From JASHUC01 sp963849095 (GTDB lineage: Bacteria > Pseudomonadota > Gammaproteobacteria > Steroidobacterales > Steroidobacteraceae): DNA of 64,000 bases. The translations under genes were made by a program, and so were the position numbers. Below are positions 17,858 to 26,210 of this stretch, one piece after another. The stretch is taken from contig CAWKGA010000006.1 of assembly GCA_963849095.1 (NCBI GenBank), positions 124,001 through 188,000 of the forward strand, given 5' to 3'. The notes beneath the pieces were generated by a model. The model saw only the letters and a program-made list of their open reading frames with translations. It did not search any database and had not been told where the DNA came from. How positions within the stretch are numbered: the stretch's first letter is position 1; each line of letters begins with the position of its first letter.

Positions 17858-19366
17858 ATGATCAAGCGCCGAGACTTCGTGACCTCTGCGGGGGTTGCAG
17901 CCCTGTATCAGGCGGCTTCCCCGAAGCTCCTCGCCGAGACCGCGGCGTCCGCAGCCCTGCCCGCAGCCTCTGCCTCGGCTTCCGCAAGCATGCCCATGCC
18001 TTCCGCCGCGGATGGCGGCGCAGCTGCCGGTCCAGCCGACTTCACGCTGCACATTGCCCCAGCCGCGCTCGAGGTCGCGCCCAGCCATTTCGTCAGCACG
18101 ACCGCCTACAACGGCACCGCTCCGGGGCCCCTCCTCAGGATGCGCGAGGGCAAGCCGGTCACGGTCGATGTCATCAACGACACGGATGCGGCCGAGCTGG
18201 TTCACTGGCATGGCCTGTATCTCCCGCCGGAAATCGACGGTTCCGAGGAGGAAGGCACCCCGCCCATCCCGCCCGGGGCTCGTCGCAGATACCAGTTCAC
18301 CCCTCAACCGGCCGGCACTCGGTGGTACCACACGCACACCATGGCGGTCGGCGACCTCCACCGCAGCACCTACACCGCCCAGTTCGGGTTCCTGATGGTC
18401 GACTCCGGCTCGAATCCTGGCCGCTACGATCAGGAGCTTTTCCTCGCCCTGAGGGAGTGGGAGCCCTTCTACACCGACCAGCCGATGGATACCGACGATG
18501 TAGGCGTGCTCGGCCCGCAGCCGGAGCGGCCTGCCGTCCTCAACACCTCCCGCTCCGGCGGTCTGGAGGCCAACTCGCAGCTGTTCTCGGTCAACGACAA
18601 GGCGCTCGGCACCGGCGAGCCCATCCGGGTCCGCGAGGGCACCCGGCTGCTCCTGCACCTGCTCAACGCCGGCGCGATCGAGAACCGCACCATCGCGTTG
18701 CCAGGCCACGAGTTCCACGTGCTGGCGCTCGACGGCAATCCCGTCCCCACGCCGCGCGCCGTGAAGGTGCTGACGCTCGGGCCCGGCGAGCGCGTGGACG
18801 CCTACGTCGAGATGAACCGCCCCGGCGTGTGGATTCTTGGCTCGACCTTCGATCCGCTCCGCCGAGCCGGCCTCGGCGTCGTCGTCGAATACGCCAACCA
18901 CCACCGGGAAGCCCGGTGGGAGGCACAGCCCGGCGAGCAGTGGGACTACATCGTATTCGGGCACCCCGCGTCGGCGGGCCCTGCGCGGCCCCCGCCGGAC
19001 CACACGATCGAGATGGTCTTCGAGCAGATCCCGAGCGGGGCCGGCCAGTTCGACCTCTGGACGGTCAACGGCAAGCCCTATCCACACGAGGGTGAGCTCG
19101 TGCTGGAGCAGGGGAAGCGGCATCGTCTCATCTTCCGCAACCGCACCGACGACTCCCATCCGGTGCACCTGCACCGCCACCGCTTCGAGCTCGTGGACGT
19201 GAACGGCAAGCCCTCGAGCGGGATCCTGAAGGACACCGTGATCGTGCCGGTCTACGGCCGCGTCGCGGTCGATCTGGTGGCGGACCAGCCGGGATTGAGC
19301 CTCTTCCACTGCCACATCCAGCAGCATATGGACTTCGGGTTCAAGGCGCTGTTCCGGTACGCGTGA
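17858..19366 (+). CDS. Tat-exported multicopper oxidase
   Basis: Three-domain multicopper oxidase of 502 aa in the laccase/CueO/nitrite-reductase superfamily. The Tat signal is KRRDFV (3-8). All four copper-binding segments are present: HWHG (116-119), WYHTH (156-160), HPVHLHRH, and HCHIQQH (484-490). The residue 10 after the type-1 Cys485 is Phe495 rather than Met, a change associated with higher redox potential in laccases. A Ser/Ala/Met linker follows the signal. It is divergent from the MoxR operon and convergent with the copper cluster; the substrate could be Cu(I), Mn(II) or phenolics. Confidence 0.9.
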   Translation: MIKRRDFVTSAGVAALYQAASPKLLAETAASAALPAASASASASMPMPSAADGGAAAGPADFTLHIAPAALEVAPSHFVSTTAYNGTAPGPLLRMREGKPVTVDVINDTDAAELVHWHGLYLPPEIDGSEEEGTPPIPPGARRRYQFTPQPAGTRWYHTHTMAVGDLHRSTYTAQFGFLMVDSGSNPGRYDQELFLALREWEPFYTDQPMDTDDVGVLGPQPERPAVLNTSRSGGLEANSQLFSVNDKALGTGEPIRVREGTRLLLHLLNAGAIENRTIALPGHEFHVLALDGNPVPTPRAVKVLTLGPGERVDAYVEMNRPGVWILGSTFDPLRRAGLGVVVEYANHHREARWEAQPGEQWDYIVFGHPASAGPARPPPDHTIEMVFEQIPSGAGQFDLWTVNGKPYPHEGELVLEQGKRHRLIFRNRTDDSHPVHLHRHRFELVDVNGKPSSGILKDTVIVPVYGRVAVDLVADQPGLSLFHCHIQQHMDFGFKALFRYA

Positions 19367-19384
19367 GGCGCACGCCTCCCGGCC

Positions 19385-20269
19385 TCACTCCGGCGAGAAG
19401 AACGTCGTCATGACGGCCGTGACGGCGAGCACCGCGGCAATCAAGGCGAGCTCCGCTGCGACGGAGAGCCGGAACGCCAGCAGCGCGCCTCCCTCCGCAC
19501 GGGCGATCGCCGGTGCGAGCCGCCACTTGTTGAGCGAGGCTAGCCCCATCAGCAGCGCGAATCCGCCGAGCTTTGCGAGCAGCAGCTCGCCGTAGGGCCG
19601 TCGCAGGACGCTGAGATTCGCGATGAGGAGCGCGGCGATCGCGAGCCCCGCGAGCAGGATGCCGGGCACGAGCCACGCCGCGACGCTCGAGAAGCGGTCC
19701 ACGATGCGCCCCGCCCTCGCCGGGCTCTCCTTCAGGCTCGCGAGATAAAGCGGCGGCAAGGCGCCGAACCACCACGCGACGATGAACAGGTGCACGCTGA
19801 GCAGCACGGCGAGAATCCAGCGGTGAGGACTCACGGACGTGTGCCCCGTCAACGCGAAGGACGCGACGACCAGTGCCGCGCCGACCACAGCCGCCGACCT
19901 CGACAGCTCGCTATCTGCCCGCGCCCCGGGGCCATCGAACGATAGCCCAACGGCGATGAGCGCAAGGCCGAGCAGACTGAGACAGGCCGCGCCACCAGCC
20001 GGCGAGGTCAGCGCGAGCTCGAGGAGCGACCCGTCGAGCACGCCCGAAAGATCCCCCGCCATGCGTCCCGCCTGCAACGCGAGATAGCCGGCGACGCACA
20101 CGGCCCCGGCGAGCGCCGCGATGCGCCCGAGCTGGCGAGTCGCGCGCCGCGAGCCGTCGAGATCGCGGCCGAGCATCGCGGCGAAGAGCGCCGCTCCGGC
20201 GGCCTGCAGCACGAGAATCAGGCTCAGCACGCGCAGCAGGACGGACAGAATGTCCGGAAGGCCGAGCAT
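19385..20269 (-). CDS. copD: Copper resistance membrane protein CopD
   Basis: Integral membrane protein of 294 aa with about eight hydrophobic helices. The pattern HRWILAVLLSVHLFIVAWWFGAL in the second half is typical of CopD. CopD takes copper from periplasmic CopC into the cytoplasm in the Cop system. It follows copC by 24 bp and is the last gene of the cluster, so it is co-transcribed with copA, copB and copC. Confidence 0.9.
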   Translation of the reverse strand: MLGLPDILSVLLRVLSLILVLQAAGAALFAAMLGRDLDGSRRATRQLGRIAALAGAVCVAGYLALQAGRMAGDLSGVLDGSLLELALTSPAGGAACLSLLGLALIAVGLSFDGPGARADSELSRSAAVVGAALVVASFALTGHTSVSPHRWILAVLLSVHLFIVAWWFGALPPLYLASLKESPARAGRIVDRFSSVAAWLVPGILLAGLAIAALLIANLSVLRRPYGELLLAKLGGFALLMGLASLNKWRLAPAIARAEGGALLAFRLSVAAELALIAAVLAVTAVMTTFFSPE

Positions 20270-20293
20270 TCCAGTCGAGGCCGCGGCCGCGGA

Positions 20294-20683
20294 TCACCGC
20301 GGGGACGGCCCGCCTCCGACGCCCGGCGGCGCGCCCGGCGCCCGCACGGTAAACTCGATCTGCCCCGGCACGATATGGCCGTCCGCGCCCATCGCGCGCC
20401 AGCTCACGACGTAGCGGCCCGGCACCAGCGCGGGCATGGGAAGTATGGCCTCCACGGCGGTCGTCGACGGTAGCGGACGCAAACTCTGCCGGGCCGCGTC
20501 GTTTCTGGCGATCCAGGCCGCGGTGAGCCGCGCGGCCTCGGAGAACCGCAGCACGACCTGCGATGGCGGCGCCGTGACTTCGCTGCCGCTGGCCGGATTG
20601 GACGCCCGCAGATGCGCATGCGCCTGTGCAACTGTCATCGATGCGAGCAGAGCCAGGGCCGAGAGTACCGCGAAGGGTTTCAT
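20294..20683 (-). CDS. copC: Periplasmic copper-binding protein CopC
   Basis: Protein of 129 aa with a signal peptide ending AQAHAH. The mature N-terminus begins H-A-H-L, with the His expected to bind Cu(II). The late GADGHIVPGQIEFTV holds the second His. It is Met-poor, like the Cu(II)-only CopC class. AGAGGAGA lies upstream of the ATG as ribosome site. A Pro/Gly tail (APPGVGGGPSPR) extends the usual end. Confidence 0.93.
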   Translation of the reverse strand: MKPFAVLSALALLASMTVAQAHAHLRASNPASGSEVTAPPSQVVLRFSEAARLTAAWIARNDAARQSLRPLPSTTAVEAILPMPALVPGRYVVSWRAMGADGHIVPGQIEFTVRAPGAPPGVGGGPSPR

Positions 20684-20721
20684 GTCCGATCTCCTCTAGG
20701 GATCAGGCGCAGTATCGCGGA

Positions 20722-21501
20722 TCACAGCCACGCTCGCACTCCGGCGACGAACTGCACGTAGCTCGCCTCGGTGAACGTGCGCGCGGGGTTGACATCGGCC
20801 TGCCGCGTCCAGGTAACGCCGATGTACGGCGCCAGCTCGCGCCGGATCTCGTAGCGCAAGCGAATCCCCGCGTCGAGATCCGAGAGCCCCGAGCCGACCT
20901 GCCGCGCGGGATCTTGCTTGCCGTAGAAATTTCCCTCGACCTGCGGCTGCAGGATGAGCCGCTGCGTCAGGAGGATGTCGTACTCCGCCCTCACGCGCGC
21001 GGCGGTGCGTCCGTCCTCTCCGGCATACACGCTGGCCTCGACATCGATCCCGTACGGCGCGAGGCCTTCGACACCCAGCGCGGCCCACGTGCGCGAGGGA
21101 CCGTCGCCGAAGTCCTCCCGCACCCCGGTCTGCAGGTTCCACCAGCGGCCGACGACATGATCCCACAGCAGCTCGGTGAAGGCATCCTGCGTCTCGCCGC
21201 CCACGAGCTCGCCCTCGGTCGTCACCCAGAGCTTGTCGTAGTCCCCGCCATACCAGCCCTCGGCCTCCCACATGGCGGCATTGCTCGCATCTGGATTACG
21301 CCACTCGAGCTGATCGAGCAGCACGGTGCCGTAGAGATCCGTGTCGCTCATCTGAATCGGCGCCGTGGTCGGCTCGCTCGCCGCTGCGGGTGCCGCCTGC
21401 TCGGGCGCCGACGCTTGCGCGAGCGCGCGGGACAAGGCAACGAGCGCGAGCGCTCCGTAGAGCGCGCGAAGCAGCGGACCTCTTCTTTTCGCAGACCTCA
21501 A
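20722..21501 (-). CDS. copB: Copper resistance outer-membrane protein CopB
   Basis: Beta-barrel protein of 259 aa of the CopB family. A signal segment (LLRALYGALALVALSRALA) is followed by the family pattern LLDQLEWRN, then VGRWWNLQTGVRED, and a C-terminal barrel ending FVAGVRAWL with a terminal hydrophobic residue. The N-terminal Met-rich domain of longer CopB proteins is absent. The start is TTG, overlapping copA's stop by 4 bp (TTGA). Confidence 0.88.
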   Translation of the reverse strand: MRSAKRRGPLLRALYGALALVALSRALAQASAPEQAAPAAASEPTTAPIQMSDTDLYGTVLLDQLEWRNPDASNAAMWEAEGWYGGDYDKLWVTTEGELVGGETQDAFTELLWDHVVGRWWNLQTGVREDFGDGPSRTWAALGVEGLAPYGIDVEASVYAGEDGRTAARVRAEYDILLTQRLILQPQVEGNFYGKQDPARQVGSGLSDLDAGIRLRYEIRRELAPYIGVTWTRQADVNPARTFTEASYVQFVAGVRAWL

Positions 21502-23207
21502 GGACTCAGCTCTTGCGACGGCACGACGCGCACTTCCCGGAACATGCCCGCCGCCATGTGATAGAGCAGGTGGCAGTGGTACGCCCAGCGCCCGAGCGCA
21601 TTGGCGGAGACGTCATAGGAAATGCGCTGTCCCGGCTGCACGGTGATGGTGTGCTTGCGCACCAGGAATTGCCCGTCCGCCGACAGCACCTCTCCCCACA
21701 GGCCGTGCAGATGCATGGGATGACTCATCATCGTCTCGTTCACGAGCGCGAGGCGTACCCGCTCGCCGTAACGGAGCCGCAGCGGCTCGGACTGCGCGAA
21801 CGTCCGGCCGTCGAGCGACCAGATGAACCGCCGCATGTCTCCGGTGAGGTGCACCTCGACCTGGTGCGAGGCCGCGCGCGGGTCGATCGGACCGCCGAGC
21901 GTGTGCAGATCCGCGTACGTCAGCACGCGGCGCCCGTTGCCGCGCAGACCCGCGCCGGGATCATCGAGACGGGTGGAGAGCATCATCCCGCCCATGCCGC
22001 TCATACCGCTCATACCAGCCATTCCGGCCATGCCGCTCATCTTCCCCATGCTTGCGCCCGCCATCCCGGACATGCCCTCCTGCATGCCCATGTCAACCTT
22101 CGCGAGCAGCGGCCGCGGATCGAGCGGCGGGACCTGCGCCTGCATGCCCGGCTGCGGCGCGAGGGTTCCGCGGGCGTAGCCCGACCGGTCGAGCGACTGC
22201 GCGAAGATCGTGTACGCGTGGTCGTCCCGCGGCGCGACGATCGCGTCGAGCACCTCCCCGGGCCCGAACCGGAACTCCTCGACGGTGACCGGCTCGACGT
22301 TCTGCCCGTCGGCCGCGATCACCTCGAGCGCGAGGCCTGGAATGCGCACGTCGAAGAAGCTCATGGATGAGCTGTTGATGAAGCGCAGCCGCACCCGCTC
22401 GCCGCGCCGGAAGAGCCCGGTCCAGTTGGCCGCCGGTGAGGTGCCGTTCATGAGATACGTGTACGTGTAGCCGGAAACGTCAGCGAGGTCCCGTGGGTCC
22501 ATTCGCATCCTTCCCCACATCAGCCGATCGTCGAGCGTCCGGCGCAGGCCCTCCTTGCGAGCGTCGGAGAAGAAGTCACCGAGCGTCCGCCGGCCGAAGT
22601 TGAAATACTCGTCATCGACCTTGAGCAGGCGATAGATGTGGTCCGGATCGCTGTCGCTCCAGTCCGAGAGCATCACGACGTAGTCGCGCTCCGCGCGCCG
22701 CGCCTCCCCGCCGCGCGGCTCGATGATGATGGGCCCGTAGAGGCCCGTCTGCTCCTGGAAGCCCGAGTGGCCGTGATACCAGTACGTCCCGGATTGATGC
22801 ACTCGGAAGCGGTAGACGAAGGTCTCGCCGGGCCGAATGCCATCGAAGCTCAGCCCGGGCACGCCGTCCATGCTCGACGGGACCAGCACGCCGTGCCAGT
22901 GGATGGCGCTCGCTACGGGCAGGCGATTGGTGACCCGCAGCGTGACCGCGTCACCCTCCCGCCAGCGCAGCAGCGGTCCGGGAATCTGCCCGTTCACGGC
23001 CGTCGCGGTGCGCCTCTTGCCGGTGAAGCTCACCTCGAGCGCGCCGATCTCCAGATGAAAGTCCGTGCCGGAGAGCTCGGCGGGCGACCGGCTCGCGGCC
23101 CACGCGAGTCCGCGCGCGCCTGCGCCCGCCGTCAGGGCGCCGCTCGCAAGGCCCTGGACGAAGCGCCGCCGCGATCCAATCGCGGGGGCCGCTCGAGAGC
23201 GCGTCAC
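21498..23207 (-). CDS. copA: CopA-type multicopper oxidase
   Basis: Periplasmic copper-resistance oxidase of 569 aa. The Tat signal is SRRRFVQG, and the copper segments are HWHG, WYHGHSG, HPMHLHG and HCHLLYHMAAGM (Cys545, axial Met555). A Met-rich insert of repeated MSGM/MAGM units precedes the last domain and would bind Cu(I). The GTG at 23207 is chosen because AGGAGAGGG lies just upstream and it gives the Tat N-terminus. Longer frames run into the SCO gene. It is the first of the cop genes proper, 25 bp after the SCO gene. Confidence 0.93.
   Translation of the reverse strand: MTRSRAAPAIGSRRRFVQGLASGALTAGAGARGLAWAASRSPAELSGTDFHLEIGALEVSFTGKRRTATAVNGQIPGPLLRWREGDAVTLRVTNRLPVASAIHWHGVLVPSSMDGVPGLSFDGIRPGETFVYRFRVHQSGTYWYHGHSGFQEQTGLYGPIIIEPRGGEARRAERDYVVMLSDWSDSDPDHIYRLLKVDDEYFNFGRRTLGDFFSDARKEGLRRTLDDRLMWGRMRMDPRDLADVSGYTYTYLMNGTSPAANWTGLFRRGERVRLRFINSSSMSFFDVRIPGLALEVIAADGQNVEPVTVEEFRFGPGEVLDAIVAPRDDHAYTIFAQSLDRSGYARGTLAPQPGMQAQVPPLDPRPLLAKVDMGMQEGMSGMAGASMGKMSGMAGMAGMSGMSGMGGMMLSTRLDDPGAGLRGNGRRVLTYADLHTLGGPIDPRAASHQVEVHLTGDMRRFIWSLDGRTFAQSEPLRLRYGERVRLALVNETMMSHPMHLHGLWGEVLSADGQFLVRKHTITVQPGQRISYDVSANALGRWAYHCHLLYHMAAGMFREVRVVPSQELSP
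21976..22095. repeat. Met-rich coding repeat of copA
   Basis: Imperfect tandem units (CATGCCGCTCAT-like on the plus strand) encode MSGMAGM-type repeats with about 16 Met in 40 residues, a copper-binding insert. Confidence 0.75.
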
Positions 23208-23232
23208 GCCACCCTCTCCTGCGGGCGCAAGC

Positions 23233-23823
23233 TCATGCGGCGGTGAGCCAGCGCAGGTCCTGCGCGATCTTCGCGGCGCCGTCACCCTCGCTGCCGAGCA
23301 GCCGAGCGCGGCCGGTGCCGTCGAAGATGAAGATGGCGCTGCTGTGATCCACGGCGTAGTCCCCGTTGCGATCGGGCGGCTCGAGATGGAAGGCCACACG
23401 GTAACGCTTGCTGAGCGCCGTGAGCTCGTCGTCGTCCCCCCGTAGGCCGACGAACTGCGGACCGAAGAAGCTCACGTAGCTCCTCAGCACGGCGGCCGTG
23501 TCGCGCTTCGGGTCGACAGTGACGAACAGCACTCGAATCTTCGCGGCCTGTGGACCGAGACCTCGGATCGCCGTGGCCAGTGTCGCGAGCGTCGTGGGAC
23601 AGGCGTCCGGGCAGTGCGTGTAGCCGAAGTACAGCAGAACGACCTTGCCGCGGTAGTCGTCCGCGGTGACGGCCTGGTTGTCCTCGCTCGTGAGCTGGAA
23701 TTCAAGCGACGGCAGCAGACCGGTCACGTTCTGCAGGGCGAACGGCGGCGCGGCGGCTCCGCAGCCCGCGAGTCCGAGGCAGATGCCGAGCAGTCCGAGG
23801 ACACCTCGTCGAGAAGGGGCCAT
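23233..23823 (-). CDS. SCO1/SenC-family copper chaperone lipoprotein
   Basis: Protein of 196 aa with a lipobox LGLAGC (16-21) and a thioredoxin fold. Copper and redox residues are CPDAC (71-75) and the distal His of DYAVDHSS (160). SCO proteins deliver copper to the CuA site of cytochrome oxidase. The ATG at 23823 overlaps the CtaG-like gene's stop (TAATG), so the two are coupled. The in-frame region upstream of this ATG is the shadow of the CtaG-like gene. Confidence 0.93.
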   Translation of the reverse strand: MAPSRRGVLGLLGICLGLAGCGAAAPPFALQNVTGLLPSLEFQLTSEDNQAVTADDYRGKVVLLYFGYTHCPDACPTTLATLATAIRGLGPQAAKIRVLFVTVDPKRDTAAVLRSYVSFFGPQFVGLRGDDDELTALSKRYRVAFHLEPPDRNGDYAVDHSSAIFIFDGTGRARLLGSEGDGAAKIAQDLRWLTAA

Positions 23824-24713
23824 TACACGCCTCGATTCGCGGCCTGCGTGAACCGAGCCGGCGCGGACGCGGGCCCGGCCTCCTCGATGAGCAGGCGGCG
23901 GAGAATCACGAGCATTGCGATCCCCGACATCATCGCGGCCGGGATCCAGGTGAGCAGTCCCCCGATCTGCTGATCGGTGAGGGGGCTGATGGCCCACGCG
24001 CGGCCGCAAATGGCATAAACGTCGAACAGAGTGGTGCCGTGGAGGGCGATGTAGGCTCCGAGAAAAATCTGCGGCAGCGCGACCAGGCAAACGACCAGGA
24101 TCCGCAGCGGATAGCCGATCGCGGCGGAGCCCTGATCGCCGCGGGGTGCCAGCATCAGCCACCAGAACAGGATACCATCGACCGCCATGCCCCAGTTCAT
24201 GGCGCGATAACGGTTGACATCTAGCATCGCGCCGAAGTGGACCGACGGAGTCAACCAGAAAAAGATGAGACCGACGAACAGCAGCGGCGCAACGATCGGA
24301 CTTTGGACGAAGCGGAAAAGACACTGTGCGAGCCGGAGCAAGCCGGCCAGGGGCCGCCCCTCGCCGAGGAGCGCCCTTGCGCGCTCGCGCCATGCGGCCG
24401 GCACTCCGGCTTTCATCACGTGACCCGGCGACGCGAGGACCAGCAGCAACGCGGCCACGTGGTGCAGTACGAGGTGCTGCAGCCGGTGTATCCAGAACAT
24501 ATGCTGAGCAAGGTAGTCGTAATAGGTCTGGAGCACGACATAATCGAGCGCGAGCCCCAGGAAGAACGAGAGCGGCCTCCAGAAGCCCGTCTCCCTCCCG
24601 CTCGCGTGGAATGCCTTGAGGCCGCGCGCGTAGACCACAGCCGACACGACACACGTGAGGAGGACCGTGGGAGAGAAATCCCAGGGCAAGACGTAGAGGA
24701 GGAAGGAGCGCAT
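23823..24713 (-). CDS. Caa3_CtaG-type cytochrome oxidase assembly protein
   Basis: Membrane protein of 296 aa with about seven hydrophobic helices and the His-rich stretch HRLQHLVLHHVAALLL typical of the Caa3_CtaG family. The family is linked to copper loading of cytochrome oxidase. It heads the copper cluster and overlaps the SCO gene by one base. No obvious copper-responsive operator is visible in the 68 bp upstream. Confidence 0.82.
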   Translation of the reverse strand: MRSFLLYVLPWDFSPTVLLTCVVSAVVYARGLKAFHASGRETGFWRPLSFFLGLALDYVVLQTYYDYLAQHMFWIHRLQHLVLHHVAALLLVLASPGHVMKAGVPAAWRERARALLGEGRPLAGLLRLAQCLFRFVQSPIVAPLLFVGLIFFWLTPSVHFGAMLDVNRYRAMNWGMAVDGILFWWLMLAPRGDQGSAAIGYPLRILVVCLVALPQIFLGAYIALHGTTLFDVYAICGRAWAISPLTDQQIGGLLTWIPAAMMSGIAMLVILRRLLIEEAGPASAPARFTQAANRGV

Positions 24714-24781
24714 CGGTGGATTACGCGGCCTCAGCGGGAGTCACTGTCGCATAGGGCCGCGAGCGCGGGCAGTTGGTTCCC

Positions 24782-25471
24782 ATGAAAGCCCGCGCACTCG
24801 TCGGTGCCATCCTGCTCGTGCTGCTCGTCGCCGGGGCCTTCTTGCTGCCGGTGGAGCATTGGTTGCGCGCCGCGCTCAGATGGACCATCTCGCATCGGGA
24901 TTCCGCGGCGCTCCCCTTCTTCCTGCTGTACGTCGCGGCAATCGTATGTCTGCTGCCCGAGTTCGTGCTGACACTCGCCGCCGGCGCCATCTTCGGCCTC
25001 GCGCACGGACTGGTCCTCGTGTCCTTCGCGAGCATCACGGGAGCCACCGCCGCTTTCTTCATCGGCCGGACGCTGGCCCGAGAGTGGGTGAGCCGCCGCA
25101 TCGAGGGCTGGCCGAGATTCCGCGCGCTCGACCGGGCGCTCGGCTCTCGGGGATTCTGGGTCGTGCTGCTGACGAGGCTGTCGCCGGCGTTTCCGTACAA
25201 TCTGCTGAATTACGGCTACAGCATCACGGCCGTCCGGGCGCGCGACTACATCATCGGGTCGTGGATCGGAATGTTGCCGGGCATGGTGCTGTATGTATAC
25301 GCCGGCTCGGCCGCGGCAGGGCTCTCGCAGGTGCTCGCCGGCAAGGTCCACGTCGGAGGCCCGGAGCACATCCTGCTCTGGGCGGGTCTCGCCGGGACTG
25401 TCGCGATCACGCTCCTCATCGCACATATCGCCCATCTCGCACTGCGCCGAGAGCTCTCGAACGGCCGGTGA
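24782..25471 (+). CDS. VTT-domain (TVP38/TMEM64, DedA-like) membrane protein
   Basis: Membrane protein of 229 aa with the SNARE-associated/VTT pattern: LPEFVLTLAAGAIFG, then GATAAFFIGRTLAR, then LTRLSPAFPYNLLNYGYS. Some DedA-superfamily members are lipid scramblases or transporters; the substrate here is unknown. The ATG at 24782 is preferred over a TTG nine bases upstream. It is convergent with the TetR gene, with which its last 56 bp overlap. Confidence 0.88.
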   Translation: MKARALVGAILLVLLVAGAFLLPVEHWLRAALRWTISHRDSAALPFFLLYVAAIVCLLPEFVLTLAAGAIFGLAHGLVLVSFASITGATAAFFIGRTLAREWVSRRIEGWPRFRALDRALGSRGFWVVLLTRLSPAFPYNLLNYGYSITAVRARDYIIGSWIGMLPGMVLYVYAGSAAAGLSQVLAGKVHVGGPEHILLWAGLAGTVAITLLIAHIAHLALRRELSNGR

Positions 25472-26120
25472 GCGCCGCGGCGCGGGGAGGAGCCGCGACA
25501 CGCAGCACGTAGCTCACCACGCGGCCCGTCATGCGCTCCGTGAGCGGCGCGTGCCCGAACAGCGCGCGGTAGTAGAACGGCCCCGTCAGCATGTCGAGCA
25601 CCAGCTCGATGTCCAGGTCGTTCCGCGACTCCCGGCGAGCCCGCGCGCGGTCGAAGGCCTCCCGCATCGAGTTGCGCCGCGCGGCGAGCACCTCGCTGCG
25701 GATCGTCCGCGCAAGACCCGCATCCTGCGCCATGTCCGCCACCAGACCGGCGAGCGCCTGTCCGAGCGGCCCGGCGAAGGCGTTGTGCAGCGTGCCGACG
25801 GCGGCCTCGAGATCCTTGCGGAGGTGCCCCGTGTCGGCGGCCGGCCTCTCCCCCATCGCGCTCAAGACGGCATACGCGACGAGGTCGCGCTTGCTGCGCC
25901 AGCGCCGATAGATACTCGAGCGCGCGCGCCTCGCGGTCCGCGCCACGCCCTCGATGGTCACGGCGCGATAGCCGCGCGTGCGCAGCGTATGCAGCACGGC
26001 GGCGACCACTTCCGTGTCGATACGCTCATCCCGCGGCCTGCCCGCGGCGCGGTCCCGGGCGGGCGGGCGGCGCCCCTTGCGGGCCCGAAGGGGCGGCGAC
26101 GCTGTCCTTCTTGCGTACAT
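25416..26120 (-). CDS. TetR/AcrR-family regulator
   Basis: Regulator of 234 aa with a basic N-terminal tail, a TetR helix-turn-helix (about 36-82, ending SSIYRRWRSKRDLVAYAV) and a ligand-binding C-terminal domain. The ATG at 26120 abuts a 21-bp palindrome and a promoter with -10 TACAGT, so autorepression is likely. Overlap with the convergent VTT gene suggests that gene, or the divergent lipoprotein, as a target. The ligand is unknown. Confidence 0.9.
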   Translation of the reverse strand: MYARRTASPPLRARKGRRPPARDRAAGRPRDERIDTEVVAAVLHTLRTRGYRAVTIEGVARTARRARSSIYRRWRSKRDLVAYAVLSAMGERPAADTGHLRKDLEAAVGTLHNAFAGPLGQALAGLVADMAQDAGLARTIRSEVLAARRNSMREAFDRARARRESRNDLDIELVLDMLTGPFYYRALFGHAPLTERMTGRVVSYVLRVAAPPRAAALTGRSRALGAVRDGRYVR

Positions 26121-26141
26121 TACGCGACATACTGTAGCGTA
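26121..26141. promoter_or_regulatory. Candidate TetR operator
   Basis: A 21-bp palindrome with half-sites TACGC.ACA and TGT.GCGTA around a 3-bp centre lies immediately upstream of the tetR start codon. It covers the predicted -10 of the tetR promoter. A second repeat GCGTA-CAT-TACGC is centred on the start codon (26113-26125). Confidence 0.65.
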
Positions 26142-26159
26142 TATGGGCTCGCCTGTTCA
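26131..26159 (-). promoter_or_regulatory. Promoter of tetR gene
   Basis: The minus strand carries TGAACA (26159-26154), a 17-bp spacer and TACAGT (26136-26131), each 4/6 to consensus. The predicted start of transcription is a few bases before the ATG, giving a near-leaderless mRNA. Confidence 0.45.
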
Positions 26160-26210
26160 GCGGCGTTAAGCACCATGTGCCAGGAAGGGCAGCTTGTGAG
26201 GGTAAACCTT

